From: Selaginella moellendorffii
Lineage: Eukaryota; Streptophyta; Lycopodiopsida; Selaginellales; Selaginellaceae
Length of the DNA stretch: 64,000 nucleotides
Direction: 5' to 3'
Assembly (NCBI RefSeq): GCF_000143415.4
Contig: NW_003314336.1
Location: 658,853-722,852 of the forward strand
In this document: one piece after another, positions 17,289 to 29,769 of the stretch
Layout of the letters: each line of letters starts with the position of its first letter
How positions within the stretch are numbered: position 1 is the first letter of the stretch
Translations under genes and position numbers: made by a program
Notes under the pieces: model-generated
Seen by the model: only the letters and a program-made list of their open reading frames with translations
Database searches by the model: none
Told to the model about the DNA's origin: nothing

Positions 17289-18255
17289 AGATTGAAATAT
17301 AATACTATGTAGGCTTCTATTCATCAAACAAATCTGGAAACCCTGGGATCCAACTATAAATTCTTTTGACAAAAAATTCCATGAATCAGCAAGCCTGTAT
17401 TTCTGGCAGGTCTGCCAGAAATCCCTCAATATCAATAAACACATCATTGAATTCTTGAGGTTGCCCCCAGCAATTGGTTTGCACATCTCCACCTTCAACC
17501 CCACCAACAAACTCCTGACTAACTTGATCAGCAAACACTCCATCGCCAAGCTCGCTAGCTTGAGCAAACACTTCTTGCACACAGTCACCAACAGGTCCTT
17601 GACCCAAGGCTGGCAGAAGCTCCCAACAACTGTTTTGATCAAAAGCCTCGTGAGATAAAGGTTGGGCACAATCACCCAGACCATGGCCTTGCTCCCAATA
17701 AGTAGTTTGATCAAAACCCGCAACACAATCACCCATAACTTGAGATGATTCGCCTACAAATTCTTCCTGGACGACTGGAGTGATCTTGTCTCCCCCATGG
17801 CTCTTTAAAGTTCTCTTATTTCCACCAGTGGGCGATAGCGATACGTCCCTTACCTTGCCACCTTGTGTCCATTTTCCCTTGCACGACCTACAAGCGTAGC
17901 GCGGCTGGTCGCGCTTGCCAGTACTCTTCTCGTTGTTGTAGTAATCGAACCGCGTGTTGTAAGATTGGCACCTTGGGCACTGGTACACGTTGTCCGGAAG
18001 GTCGTGGTGCTCCCACACGCCGTACAAGTTTTGATCCCTCACCTCTTGGGCCGTGAGCTTGCAAGCCCTCTCGCTTCTCAGTCGACGCTTCTTTGTCAGC
18101 ACCATGATACCATCGTCTTCTCTACTTCTCTTGCTTGCTCTCGCCATAGCTCGTACGACCCTAAAGGACTTGATCTTATTTATATGTGCACTAAAGTAAA
18201 GGCTGGGTTAGCTTAAACAACGTAGATTCCCACTAATCCTGTGCGGTTTAAGGTA
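17289..18255 (-). repeat. Dof duplication unit 2
   Basis: Second copy of the 0.97 kb unit; see 16111-17077. The two copies are separated by about 210 bp of unrelated sequence (17078-17288). Confidence 0.85.
17386..18147 (-). CDS. Dof zinc-finger transcription factor, tandem copy 2 (253 aa)
   Basis: A near copy of the Dof gene at 16192, with the same x25 finger (QPRYACRSC, Ile to Ala) and the same start. Differences cluster after the finger: a short deletion (RTLKSHGGDK instead of the longer KSKALRSHEGGG stretch) and a different acidic repeat (SSQVMGDCVAGFDQTTYWEQ). Both copies are open with no stops, and the variation is concentrated outside the finger, which suggests both are functional. 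Upstream is CATATAAATAAG (about 18177-18188) with CTTTACTTTAG beside it. Confidence 0.85.
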   Translation of the reverse strand: MARASKRSREDDGIMVLTKKRRLRSERACKLTAQEVRDQNLYGVWEHHDLPDNVYQCPRCQSYNTRFDYYNNEKSTGKRDQPRYACRSCKGKWTQGGKVRDVSLSPTGGNKRTLKSHGGDKITPVVQEEFVGESSQVMGDCVAGFDQTTYWEQGHGLGDCAQPLSHEAFDQNSCWELLPALGQGPVGDCVQEVFAQASELGDGVFADQVSQEFVGGVEGGDVQTNCWGQPQEFNDVFIDIEGFLADLPEIQAC

Positions 18256-18650
18256 GTCCAGAGCGCGATCAAGGCATGCGGCATCCACATCGCAGAGGGC
18301 AAGAAGGAAAGAGTCTGTCGAGAAGCCAGGTATGCATAGCGTGCTGGATGACGCGACTGAGAAGAAACGCGTGATCAAGTCGGTGAGAATCCGAACGGTT
18401 TTGATTCGCATGTGTGCCGAGCCCGTGCCGAGTGTGCACGCTCGCGGAGTGTTCGCCAGGGCACTGGATTTTTCTACTGTGTCATGGAACAGTTTGATGC
18501 TTGGATACGGAGCGCACGGGCTTGGTTCTCGAGTCGAGCTGTTTCCATTGATGGAACGATCCGGGGTTTTCTCACCTTTGTGGCTGCGTTGAAAGCTTGC
18601 GCTAGTTTGGATAGGCAAACTTGTCAAACTCCGTGCTTTAGAAGATGGCA
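18254..18650 (+). pseudogene. PPR (PLS-type) pseudogene fragment
   Basis: Frames give SAIKACGIHIAEGKKERVCR, then after stops and shifts ARALDFSTVSWNSLMLGYGA, HGLGSRVELFPLMERSGVF and FVAALKACASL. These fit the L and S repeats of plant PPR proteins (VSWNSMIxGYAxxGxGxEALxLF). Only about three repeats remain, in different frames, directly next to the Dof duplication. Confidence 0.65.
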
Positions 18651-18659
18651 CGGCTATAG

Positions 18660-20095
18660 CTTTGGAACTCTTCTTTCGGACGGAGCTGAAAGGAGTCACG
18701 AGCGCTCATCCTCTCAACATGGTGACTTGTGAGACAAACTCTTATTCCTGGTCTCCAGGAAATGATCGAAGACTCGTCTGCCGGAGCCAAACGGAGAAGA
18801 ACTTGACGAGGTAAGAAACACTTCTTAGTTTTCTCCTCTTCAGAAATGGATTTCCCTTCTTGTCACAGATCTACAGAGATTGTGATACTAGGGTTCTCAA
18901 GGCGGCTTCTCACGGAGGAGGCAACCACTGTCGCTTCAATTTTAGATATTCTATGTTTAAAGTTCCGATTGCAATCTACTTGCCAACATTTATGAGGAGC
19001 TCAGAGGAATTTCGGGAGGTAGAACTCAAGCAAAGACACAAGGATCTGAGAGGAATTTCGGCAAGCGAAGACTGAGCGGTTAGGAGAGTATGTGTGGCAA
19101 ATTTGCCAAAAAAACTAAACTACTCTTTTTTCAAGGAGATCAAACTTTCCAAAAGCACATAATCACGACCTTTAGTGCTCTTGTAATGTAACAAAAGGGA
19201 AGATTGGTGCAATGGTATTCACTATCCGGGTCTCTTGTGGGTGCAAGAAAAACATGGAAACTTGACAACAAAGCTAGTCACTAAAATGCTAGTTATGCTA
19301 TTACAATCGTTTCTACTTGTCACTAATACATGTTTTTGGAGGGTCTTGCTGGAGGCATGAGACCACTGGGACAACTGAAGAAGAGAATGAGAGAACAAGG
19401 AGCAAGAACTTTGAAAATAAACTCATCACCCTAGAACGTAATTAACGGCATCCAGACTTGGAATGTGTGACTTCTACCAGTAGTACAACATACTTTTGCC
19501 CTGTCCCTACCAACACCACAACACTCTCATGTTTTCTAGGTCAGCATAAACAAATTAAGCAATATTTTGGTTTGTGGTTTGAGTATATTCTAACATAACA
19601 TAATCAGCTATGTTTATAATCCTTATTTTACTTTTGGATAAAGTTCAAAATTGGAGAACTAAAATGGATCACCAAAGATTTCTTACAGTTAGAAGGAAGC
19701 AGAGTAGCTCCAGTCCTTGCCCTCAGGCTGACCAGGTAGAAGATTTGATGTGCCTGGCAAATGCTGGCAGTGTGCTCCAGCAATCCATCTAGCATGGTGG
19801 TGCTTGAGGATAGGCGGCAGAAATGCCTGACGACAAGGGTGTTCTAGTCAGTCCTACAAACTGGTCATGGAAAATCCTTGGGTGAGAAATTTGGTCCTCC
19901 CTCGCATCAGATGCCCATTTGTAAATATACTTGAAAGTATTATATATATTTTTAAATGTGTGTGCATGCAGCAATATTTAATTTTCTTAATAATAGTATT
20001 ATTCCTGGTTTGCATTGTGATAGTGAATATACTTAGAATATTCTTAAATACTCTGGGATATTCTACTCTCTAGTGGTTGTTATTCATTTAAATTA
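18660..20095. other. No recognised gene
   Basis: Open frames here are short (60-71 codons) and show no family features. Composition shifts from genic to AT-rich at about 19.9 kb. Confidence 0.4.
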
Positions 20096-20099
20096 ATCA

Positions 20100-20130
20100 C
20101 TAGCAGGGAACCCAGCTCCGCTGGGATAGT
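20100..20130 (-). mobile_element. Helitron-like 3' terminus
   Basis: Read on the minus strand: a hairpin (CCCAGCGGAGCTGGG, 20111-20125), seven bases, then CTAG followed by T. That is the hairpin plus CTRR end of Helitrons. The same structure with identical seven-base spacing occurs at 29162-29187. No RepHel gene is seen, so this would be non-autonomous; its 5' end is not located. Confidence 0.4.
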
Positions 20131-20789
20131 TAGATGCTAATTCTACAAAGAGAAGAATTTATTAAAACTTGCTTAAGTTCAATATGTAACAAGCACTTGG
20201 TTTATTTAGTTTTTACTTAGTGATTGCAACCAAACACTATTTCTTAAATGGTTTACTGGAATAGAATAATACAAGCTTTGACTCAAAGCTTAAAAGAATT
20301 ATTCAACACATGAAGAGGTGGCTTAATCATATTCCTCAATTTGGTATATTATTTGGGCATTCTAGATCAGGTTCATCACCTTCTATAAGCTCATTGGGGT
20401 TGAGCAATAGACTACTAAGCATTTTCCATCTCGAGGCATTTTTAATTTATGCCCATGTGAATAAGGAGTAGTTCCCTTAGGGTGGGGTTCCATGCTCCAC
20501 CCACTTGGAAATTTCTCCCCACCCCCCCCTCCAAAAACAACTTTCCCCTCTTTTTTTTTAATGGTTACATTACATGTAACCCTCTTTTTTATATGCCACA
20601 TAAGGCTACACATTAGCTTCTTTTTTTCCACATCATAATGGATTAGGGTGCCATTTTTTTTTACCCTAAATTGAGTGCATAGCATGCCATAGCTTGGCAA
20701 TTCTTCCTTGGCAATCACTTCCCATGATGTAGAGATTGTGATGAAGTACTTAAATTTGGTAGAGTTGTTCTTTCTGGAGGAGGACATGA

Positions 20790-21930
20790 TCTTAATTCTA
20801 GTTTCAAGAAAGCTTTTGTGGTGGAGGAAGCGATTGCTATAGTGCTTTCTATGCTATATCCTATTGCAACTTCATTTATTGAAAGAGTGACCACTAAAAA
20901 GGAGCTCCTAGGGCTATTGTTCAATGTGGATTACATCAAGCCAAGAAGTCTCCATTGGTGGTATCAAACAGAGCTTCAGGTTCTCTATATAAATCCACAA
21001 AGATTCAGAGAAGTTTTTTAGTATCTACATTCACTTTTCTTTGTGACAAGCTTGCTCCAAAATTGGCTAGGAGGCCTCCTCCAAATTTGGCAGAAATACC
21101 AAAGTAGCACTTAGCTATTTCAAAGCAAGTAGCTATTGCTTTGAAATGCTTGGCATTCGGGGATACATGGTAAATAATTGGTGATGCATTTAGAGTGGCT
21201 TCATGCACTCAAGCTTGTCTATGCTGATTCAGGTATTCATTGCTTGAGCATAAAGGACTAATGATCCATTGGCAGATGAGGAGGGAATAAATGAAGTTAT
21301 AGCATGATTTTAGAGATTGCATGGATTCCCAAATTGTTGTGGTGCAATGGATTGCACTCATATGGCAATCGAGCTCCTAGGTTCAGAGGATGCAATAGAT
21401 TGATATGCTAGGGCAAAAAAGTACTACTCAATGGTAGTTCAAGTTGTGGTAGACAGTAAGACTTCATTTCTTTACATAACAATAGGGATAGTAGGTAGTG
21501 TTCCAGATAGACAAGTTTGGAATTCTAGTGGTTTGAAGAAGGCATAGATAGAGAAGAAGTGTTTATGTGGTCCAGTGTACCACACAGAGTTTGGGGACAT
21601 TCCATTGTATATCATTGTTGACAGAGGATAAGAGTGTGCTTTATTGGTTTTGGTCTTATATCCAAACAAGTTTCATGGCAAAGAGCAATACAACTTTCTT
21701 CATTCTTCTATGAGGATTGTTGTCAAGCAATCTTTTGGAATTTTAAAGAGGCAATGCAAATTGCTTGGTTAGAAGGGATTTAGAGGACATCTAGGCATCC
21801 TTGCGAACAACATCATGTCTTGCTATGTGCTGCATACCTTGATGATCACAAGGAATGACAGGTTCATGGAAAATTTTGACCCTAATAGATCTAACTATAA
21901 TGCAGACTACCTTCCACAGATTTTATTGTG
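20790..21930 (+). pseudogene. Decayed PIF/Harbinger transposase
   Basis: Pieces in order across frames: KPRSLHWWYQTELQVLYINP with RFREVF (about 20935-21020), FTFLCDKLAPKLARRPPPNL, KQVAIALKCLAFGDTW, then the DDE_Tnp_4 part: GAMDCTHMAIELLG, KKYYSMVVQVVVDSKTSFLY, GSVPDRQVWNSS, FGDIPLYIIVDRG and SFGILKRQCKLLG. The first Asp (AMDCTH) and second (VVDSKT) remain. The third acidic residue, usually in VExxFGxLK, reads Lys (VVKQSFG). Several TAG/TGA stops interrupt. Order and motifs are typical of PIF/Harbinger; terminal repeats were not found. Confidence 0.7.
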
Positions 21931-24900
21931 AGAATGAAGTGGTCAGTTATATGGATCTCCAAAAAGTTTTAATGCCACATTAAACTCTCAAGGGCATTCA
22001 TGTATAAGCTAAAAACAGTGGACATCCTTATTTAATGCAAATAGTGCATTCAATATATTTAACTCCTTGATAGTCTGCAAGAATAATGACATATATTTAT
22101 TCAATGACAACTAATGTTATGTTAATTTGTCATAGCTATTGAAATAATTTATCATGGGAAACTGTGTTGACTAAGTTTTATATATCAAGACAATCCCCTA
22201 TACCATATTTTTGAATTGTCCATGAAGTTGTGAGTTTCATTGCTACAGCTATCATGCATCTGTTGTTATAGGATAAAATGTGATGAGTACATAGTGCATT
22301 AGGAAGTCATTATTTGTTACTGAATATTTGTTTCATTCCTCTCTAAGAAGGAACACTTGTCCCATCAACTACACCCTTTTACTCTTTATAGTTGCAAATC
22401 TAAAAAAATGCCCTCTTGTGCCAATGATTCCTTCTTCCAATTAATACATCATTTTAGCAACACACTTGTGAGATATGTTTACCCTCTATCATAGGTTCAC
22501 TTTAGTAAAAAAGAATGCCTTTCCAAAGTAGTTTATCAACTATTAAGCTTAATTCCAGCAAGTAAAGCCAAATTGAAAAACTGTTACCAAGAATATATAT
22601 TTTGAAATAGGGGCTAGATTAAAGTAAAGTAAGGGAACTTCATATGAGGAAAATATCCTTGAGAAAATAAAAAAAAACTGTAAGTATTTGAGTTTTGATT
22701 TCTTATTTACCCATCACTCAAGTTAGTGACATGACTTCCTAGATGCCCAAAGTTAGATATCTTCTTGAAAACCTTATCATGCAAATACGTTAGCCAAGTA
22801 AATCCTATGGGACTTTCTTGTGGATTTCTTTTATTTCCAAGGTCAAACAGTAGGAACATCAAGAATACACTTCAAGAATGAGACTTCTTCAAAAGAGCAT
22901 ATAATTTTTAATACAACTTACTAATGATCCATCCAAGCCAATAATCTGAAACATATGTTATTCATTTATATTCATATTTTGGGTTTGTGTTTTATATATG
23001 TTCTTTTATTAAAAGTGACTAATTGATTTTCATGAAACATTAAAACCATAATTACATCTATCCATAAATTAAATTATTTTAATCATGTAGCTTAATTTAT
23101 AGTTCTAATCCATAATATAAAATTGTAAGTTCAAAGCTGATTAATTTAACTTTTAAATCACTTGTAAAATTTAAATTAGAAATATAAAATAAAGCTAAAA
23201 ATTATGATGCAGAAGATAATAAAGTATTGTTTTTTATTCTTTGAATTTACTCTCACTGACAATTCACCTAAAATCATAATTATTTTTTATTTTTTAAATA
23301 TTTATTTTCAGATATGACTATTTGATTTTGGTTTGATTTGTTTATTGATTTATTATATAAAAAAATTGTTTAATGTACTCTTAAATATCTCTTCTTTCTT
23401 TACAAAACCACAATAACAGTAGAATATGTTCTTATGAATATTTTTAATATAATATAATTTTTATCAAACTCATTAGTGTACTGTTATAATTTATAATTTT
23501 ATATTATTCTTTCAGCTAATAACTATTGTTTTATTTTATTTTAAACCTTCATATAACTGGGATATAATCAAGAAATGGATTTGATCTTTCAATATGTATG
23601 AGATAGCTTATACCATATTAGATACCATGTTATTAATGAGACATGAATGCATAATTTTATTATAAAGCATCAGTACAGGTTTGTCTTAAAACTTTACATG
23701 AGCTTTATGTTTTGTTTCAATTTTGTATTATATCAATCATACTTAAGCATAAGGAAAATATCGTGTTAGATCGAATGGTAAATTAAGTGTTTTATAAAAA
23801 AAGTTAATAGTTTCGAAATAGAGTAGAATTATATGTCACATTTGTGAGAAAAATATAACACAGCCAGTAAAGATAGAAAATCTATTTTATTAAAAATTTA
23901 TATTAGATATTTTAAAACAAATATTAATACATCTGTAAAACCTTTCTAACCAGAATATAAGTTACTAATAGATCAAGAGTATGTAACACATTTTGTAAAT
24001 TATAATATATAAGATAACTACTACAAAAATTAAATGATGAAGAGAAAAAATATTTGAGAAAGAAAAACTTAGAATAAGAAGAAAGAAATTTAATAGAAAT
24101 AAAATTTTAAATATTAAAAAGACTGGTCTATATGAAATTCTCATGAAAAGTGATTTAGGTTAAAAATTAGTAGAGCAACTCTAAAATTAAATACCTATAT
24201 TGTAACCCTTAAAGTTGAAAATTATAAACTATAGTTTATTAGGATTATATTTAGGTAATATCATGCTAGAAGTTATAATTTCAAAATTTGTAAGGAACTT
24301 TGAAAATTTGAAAAAAATTCTGCAAGATTGTCTCTTACTGAAGGATTTTAAATCATATATAGCTAAAAATCTCGAAAAGTGTAATTTAAATATAAAATTA
24401 TTATTATATTATTCAGAAATGCTTAGTATACAGCAATCATCTAAAGGAGAACATTATTATAAACAAACTTAGATTATAAGAAATATTAATAATTTTATTA
24501 TAAACTTACATCTAGGACATTCATATTTACATAATTATATTTATATTTTTATTACTATATTTAATATAATATAATAATATTCTCAAAATATATTAAAATT
24601 GAAGTAAAATTTTAATTTTATTTTATTTTAAAATAATATGTATTGTTGTTTCAACATTATCATTTGTGAATAAAGTTTGAAATTCTTCATTCTCTAAATT
24701 TTATTGTTGATATGCTCATTATAAAGAACATAAAAATATATAAATAAACTTAGATCTAACATATTAGAATATACAAGAATAATATAATGACATTTTTTAC
24801 TTTTTAAAGTATAACATAATATAATTATTATCATATAATATATTCTTTAAAGTATTTCTTAAATGAATTTCTTAAAAAAACTTACAATTCACATTTATAG

Positions 24901-25250
24901 CTTTGATTTACATTAATTTTAAGTTTGATATTTGTCGAGGATTTTTATAAGTGAGAATAATTTTCTTAAGTCTTCAAGAGGAGAGTTTTCTACAAAAATA
25001 ATGATATTTTTGAGATGTTCTTAAGAATTGTATGTTTGGAATATATGCATCTCCAAAGATTTCTCTAAATAGCAAAATACAATACATCTTTATGATTATC
25101 TGCTTGTGTCATTCTGACCTTGTAAGCATTGGTTTGTAGTCAAGCAAAGCCACAAAGGCTACAACAGGCAGCTTCTATTTAACTACTTATTAGAGCAAGA
25201 AAATATCATGCTACACCTTATAGTTTCTCATTCCCTAGACATTCCTCAGA
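21930..25250. other. AT-rich non-coding block
   Basis: Very AT-rich, with no frame of interest; an 85-codon frame at 24215 is compositional. The end (about 24880-25080) is related to segments at 37960-38100 and 57750-57965, so it belongs to a dispersed AT-rich repeat family. Confidence 0.6.
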
Positions 25251-25629
25251 TGCTATCCAGAGGAGGTTAACACTTTAGAGCCTTACAAGCACCTCATAAA
25301 TTTCCCTTAAAGAGATGATGTGCAGTTCTATGGTTCTTTAAGAATACCTGCCAGTTTGCATCTGTCTTGAACATGTCTTCGTTAGGTCCATTGGAGCAAA
25401 GGGTAAACATACATGCAGAGTTTTCATAAATAGCATTTCCTTCCAAATACAGAAGTGACAGGGATGAATTAGAATAATGGAGGCATGAGAATACATAGGA
25501 TATCATCTTGTATGAGGTACAATTCAGTAGAATACTTTTTTCTTTTTATAATTACAGAAGTTTGAAACTTTTTACAGAATAGTCTGGATGTGGCCTAAAG
25601 AAGAAAGATTGTATGAAGGAAAGTTTGTA

Positions 25630-26708
25630 TGAAATTGTAAATGTTTATCTTCACTTTCTTGAGCACATCAGGATTTTGCTTTAGAAAACCATCAGCCATC
25701 GAGTTGTGACCAGCGTTTATGTACATGTTGAGCATGTCTATGATTTCAGCGCTTCCAGAGACTCTCCTTTGTCATCCAGCTCATCCATGAGCAACAAAAG
25801 AATGCTTGTTTCCTGTGTCTTTCTAGAAGCTCTTCACTGGTTGATCAGGTCCTGGATAAGCTTGATGACCTTTCACCTGGCCTGAGAATGGGAAAACATC
25901 ACAAAACTATGTAAGACAATGCATATGGCTTTTACCTTCAAGGCTTTGTTGTAGGCAGTGTTGGGGAAGTTGATGGGGAAAGCCTGAATGCCTTGGTTGA
26001 CAATGTAGTACAAGGAGAAAACCTCATCCACATCGAGACTGGAGTCTTTCCTATATAAAATGTAGAGGACAGTTAGATACGTGAACTGTCATATCAGAAA
26101 AAACCAGTATCAACGAGAAAATAAGACAGAGAGGAAGTAAACATCACTTACCCTTCTCATCTTGGTAAGAAGGACAATCTTATGCTCTGTAGGCCACCTT
26201 GCAAGGCATGCTGTTGTAGGGGCACGTACTGCTTAAGAGCTTTGGGATTGTTCACAGTGACTCAGTAAGCTTCTGGAGCTTCAAATAGCTCTCTTCAGTT
26301 AATCTCACAAACAGATTTCGTCCAATGAGCACAACAACGCTCTTTGGCCATTCTGTCTCAAAGCTGTCTTTGGAGAGCACGAATTTGCATGCCTCTGGTG
26401 TGGCAACCAGGATGGTGGGCTGCTAGAACAGAAATGCCTTGTAAAACCCACTCGATTATACCTGAAACCAAGAAGTGACCCATGAAAGAGTATGGTAATC
26501 CAGACTTGAAGGCTCTGAGAAAAGCAGCCATGTTGATAAAGACGGGCCATCCAAGCGGACCCGGTGGAAGTGGAGGCTGTCCCGGCTTTAGCACCGGCTC
26601 ATAGTACCACTTGTGTAAAAATCTCGAGAATGTCGGCAAAGCAGTCACTGCCATGTTGCTTTCCAGTGATAGAGGAGGAAGAACCCCATAATGGTACAGC
26701 GTTGGCAC
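25630..26708 (-). pseudogene. Cytochrome P450 (CYP88/CYP85-clan-like), broken
   Basis: Going down the minus strand: KPGQPPLPPGPLGWPVF with FINMAAFLRAFKSGLPYSFM (about 26600-26480), an intron-like break, QPTILVATPEACKFVLSK and DSFETEWPKSVVVLIGRNLF (about 26420-26330), VRLTEESYLKLQKLTE, then after about 100 bases DSSLDVDEVFSLYYIVNQGI with NFPNTAYNKALK and a GTAAAA donor (about 26050-25930), and DDKGESL..AEIIDMLNMYI ending NAGHNS (about 25800-25690). The last is the I-helix motif, normally AGHES/DT, here decayed. Stops (TGA in the second exon, TGA after LINQ) make it a pseudogene. The proline hinge and I-helix style recall ent-kaurenoic-acid-oxidase-type P450s. The heme loop was not found downstream. 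Confidence 0.65.
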
Positions 26709-26709
26709 T

Positions 26710-28580
26710 CAACTATCGCGTCTGATTAATTGAGCAGCCAGTCACATTCATATTAGTGGCTCCAGTGATGATAACTCGAGAGCACCACTGCTGTATTGGC
26801 AGTGCACTCCTCGTTGGGAAATTTCAAGCAAATACTGGATATTTTGATCGGCTCCAAAACTGTAAACACAAAATTTCGGGATTGTATCCCCACTGCAAGA
26901 ATATGGCAACCATAGATTCTCTGCGTTTCATTATTAGAGCTCAACACTGAATCTCAGTAGTTTCCAATCAAAAGAACCAAAATAAATAAATCCCAGCCTT
27001 TCTGCCACTCCTGGGAATAAGAAGGGAGACCTGCAATAGGAAAACCAGGCTGTAAAACACACAAGCACCTCCAAAAGCTCATTCATTGGAAATAAGAACA
27101 ACTACTTTTTCTAGAATTTGACATATTCTACTTTACCATAAATTACCTGGACACAGTGTCATGAGTTTAAGGTTGATTAAACCTGCAATCCTTACTATCA
27201 TGTGCTGAGATTACTTCATTTTCACATTTTTACTTCTTCATTTCCGATCCATCTTTTCTCCTACAGAAACATCAAACATCAGTAAGTGATCCACATCAAT
27301 GAGAAAGAAAAGTGCCACAAAGATATCAGAGTCAATAACAATAAAAAGAATAGTTGTATTGATTGTGAGCCATTAGCTTGAATGCCACACGAGTTTGTAA
27401 AAATAATCAAAGACTGGATGTGTAGTTTACAATGGCACAAAAGGGAAGAGACATCTCTTACCTCACTCATTTGATCGAGAAAAACATGACTTGTCATCTT
27501 TCTCTCTGAAACATACACAAAGTGAGCAAATGAAAGGAGTTGAGAATGTAAAGGCACACATACCTGGTGAGCTCGATGACACAGCAAAAGTGTCCATGCC
27601 AACATCAATCCTAGAGGCCCCACCTCGATCAGGCTGCTTGCATTATAGAATTGCTGCTGGATCATCGCTGCCATCTTCACTCGGACTGGGACTCAGCTCA
27701 AAAGTAACAATGTTTGTCGAGATAAATGCTACTTTCTTCATGAATGACAAATATCATTGGTGTTATTCAGACTGAGAAGGACCGTCTCCATTATAAAGCC
27801 ACACTAATAAAAAAGAGCATTAGTGAAAGCAATGGAAAACATGAGAGAAATACCAAGAGGAAGCAAGAACGAATGTTGGAGTTCTGTACTTGTGTTTGCA
27901 AGTGAATCCAAGCGTTCCCTTGCTGGCCTGGCATACTCACAAGAGGAGGACAACAAAAGGCCTCGTCCAGTAGTTTTATCATTGGCGCCGCCAAGGTTTC
28001 ACTGCCACCAAGGCCAGCAAGCCCAATTTCCGTCCAGCTCTCGCCTAAAGAGATTGCAGGATTTTGCAACTTCTACCACATTCTGTTCATCATTTGGTTT
28101 TACTGTTACTTTGAAAGATTGAATCAGCAACTCACCACAGCTGAGAACAGTTTGAACCAGCTACGTTCTGGCACATAAGAAAATTGGTATGCTATTCAGA
28201 TGGAATCACGTCAAGGATTGAGCAACTGAAACTAAGCTTTTCACCAAGGCAAGAACAAATAAAAAATGAAATAAAATTACCAGTCCTTCCCCCTGGGTCA
28301 AGCAGATAAATTCTAATTGCTGACCCACTGCATCGGCCAGTGCGGGTGCTTCCTGGCCTGAGTGGCATGACACAAGATCAGATCACCCGAAAACCTGAGG
28401 AGTTACCTGCTAATTTCCAGAGCTTTCTCATGGAACCCAAGGAGAGCCTCTTCCCGCAATAGTCCACTTTCTTTTTTTATTGAAACGACCAAGGAAACAA
28501 ACAGCCTGTCAAACACACTTGAGAAGAGTTACTTACCTCCTAAACCTGATCAGCTGCTGATGGTGAAACGTATCACCTGG
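26710..28580. other. No confident gene; scattered exon-like pieces
   Basis: Several short minus-strand frames look protein-like, for example GESWTEIGLAGLGGSETLAA with PMIKLLDEA (about 28050-27950), bounded by GTGAGT-like donors. I cannot assign a family or connect exons. Confidence 0.3.
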
Positions 28581-28586
28581 CTCTTT

Positions 28587-28860
28587 TCAATCTTGGCATA
28601 TGCAACTCACTGTCCTTGGCAAATAAAAAGGTTCTGCAGGATGCTCGTCAGTGCTCTGGTATGGAGCGCTGAGCTTGTTGACCACATGCAAACCAGCCAG
28701 TTCTCGCCTCTCTAGGATGTTCCTTTTGACAGAAGAATAGTACGCAATGGCCAACTCAATCCAGGGCATTGGAATTTGAAGACATCGCACAAGAACAAAC
28801 AATGGAGGCTGAAGTGGAATCCAGAAAAGCTTACCTTCCATATACCAACTTATAGCATGG
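28587..28860 (-). other. Exon-like open stretch, unknown
   Basis: On the minus strand, RCLQIPMPWIELAIAYYSSV through ERRELAGLHVVNKLSAPYQS to DEHPAEPFYLPR, then a GTGAGT donor, reads like a real exon. An ATGGAAG/GTAAGC start lies at about 28845. No family is recognised and it is not joined to neighbours. Confidence 0.3.
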
Positions 28861-28886
28861 AAGGAGAGTCCTGCAGCCCAGTTGTG

Positions 28887-28890
<4 letters not shown>

Positions 28891-28940
<50 letters not shown>
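28891..28940. repeat. (GA)25 microsatellite
   Basis: Uninterrupted AG dinucleotide run of 50 bases. The Arg-Glu/Leu-Ser repeat frames across it are artefacts. Confidence 0.98.
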
Positions 28941-28944
<4 letters not shown>

Positions 28945-29161
28945 CAGCTCACAATCTGCCCTAAAAATTTCCTTGATTTGGAACGTCATTAAAATCACAT
29001 TGAAGCGTTGCCACCCTCTTTTGGCACTTGATCTATGCCGTCTATTTGAAGTTTTTGAATTTGAACCATTAGATTATAAGCATATTCATAAATAATATTC
29101 TAAAAATGGAATAAAAGACGCCGGATGCCATATGCCAATAGCACGTTTAAATAAGGGAGTA

Positions 29162-29190
29162 CTAGCAAAAGTCCCAGCTATGCTGGGAGC
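29162..29190 (-). mobile_element. Second Helitron-like 3' terminus
   Basis: On the minus strand, hairpin CCCAGCATAGCTGGG (29173-29187), seven bases, CTAG, then T. It matches the end at 20100-20125 in structure and spacing. The AT-rich DNA to the right (29190-29595 and, beyond the gypsy insertion, 34602-35100) may be the body. A third related hairpin without CTAG lies at 35083-35099. Confidence 0.4.
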
Positions 29191-29595
29191 ATCATGTTTA
29201 TTTCTGATGATTTAGTAATTTAAAAGAGTTGTAATCATAATTATAATTTTTAACATATTCATATTGATAACATACATAGCTAAACATAATATAATATTTA
29301 TATTAAAAATCCCTTCTACAATTGAATCTATCATCAACACACATCATAACATAATAAATATAACTTATAACATTATATCACATTTAAAACTTTGATTGTT
29401 GAGTGAAGTCTTGGATCTTCTATAAATGGAATTGCTCACTATGGGATCCCATGGCCAGATGAGTCATTTAGAGATTGAGGTTTGGAAACTAATTTTTTCT
29501 TTTTTTTTGAAATCTATATAATTGATAAAAATATTATTAATTGATAATTTAAAACTCAATCTACATATATCTTATAAATTTAAAAAATATAAAAC

Positions 29596-29769
29596 TGTGA
29601 GGGCCAAGTGTACGGCTACGATGCCGTATACTAATATTAGCGTAGTGGATTTTGGTAGCCGTCGGATTGGTTTCAATCTGGACCACTCGCTCCTGTATAT
29701 AAGCTAGGGTTTTTGGGCTAATTGAGATGCACATTTCTGTATTCCTTTTCCATATTCCATGCACTCACA
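29596..29769 (+). repeat. Family A 5' LTR
   Basis: 174 bp, TGTGAG...CTCACA. It holds a TATATAAGCTAGGG TATA-box-like element near 29695-29708. Confidence 0.9.

Noticed and set aside
28587-28964. Leu-Ser and Arg-Glu repeat ends of two frames
   Set aside because: They read through the (GA)25 microsatellite; only the non-repeat part was kept as a possible exon.
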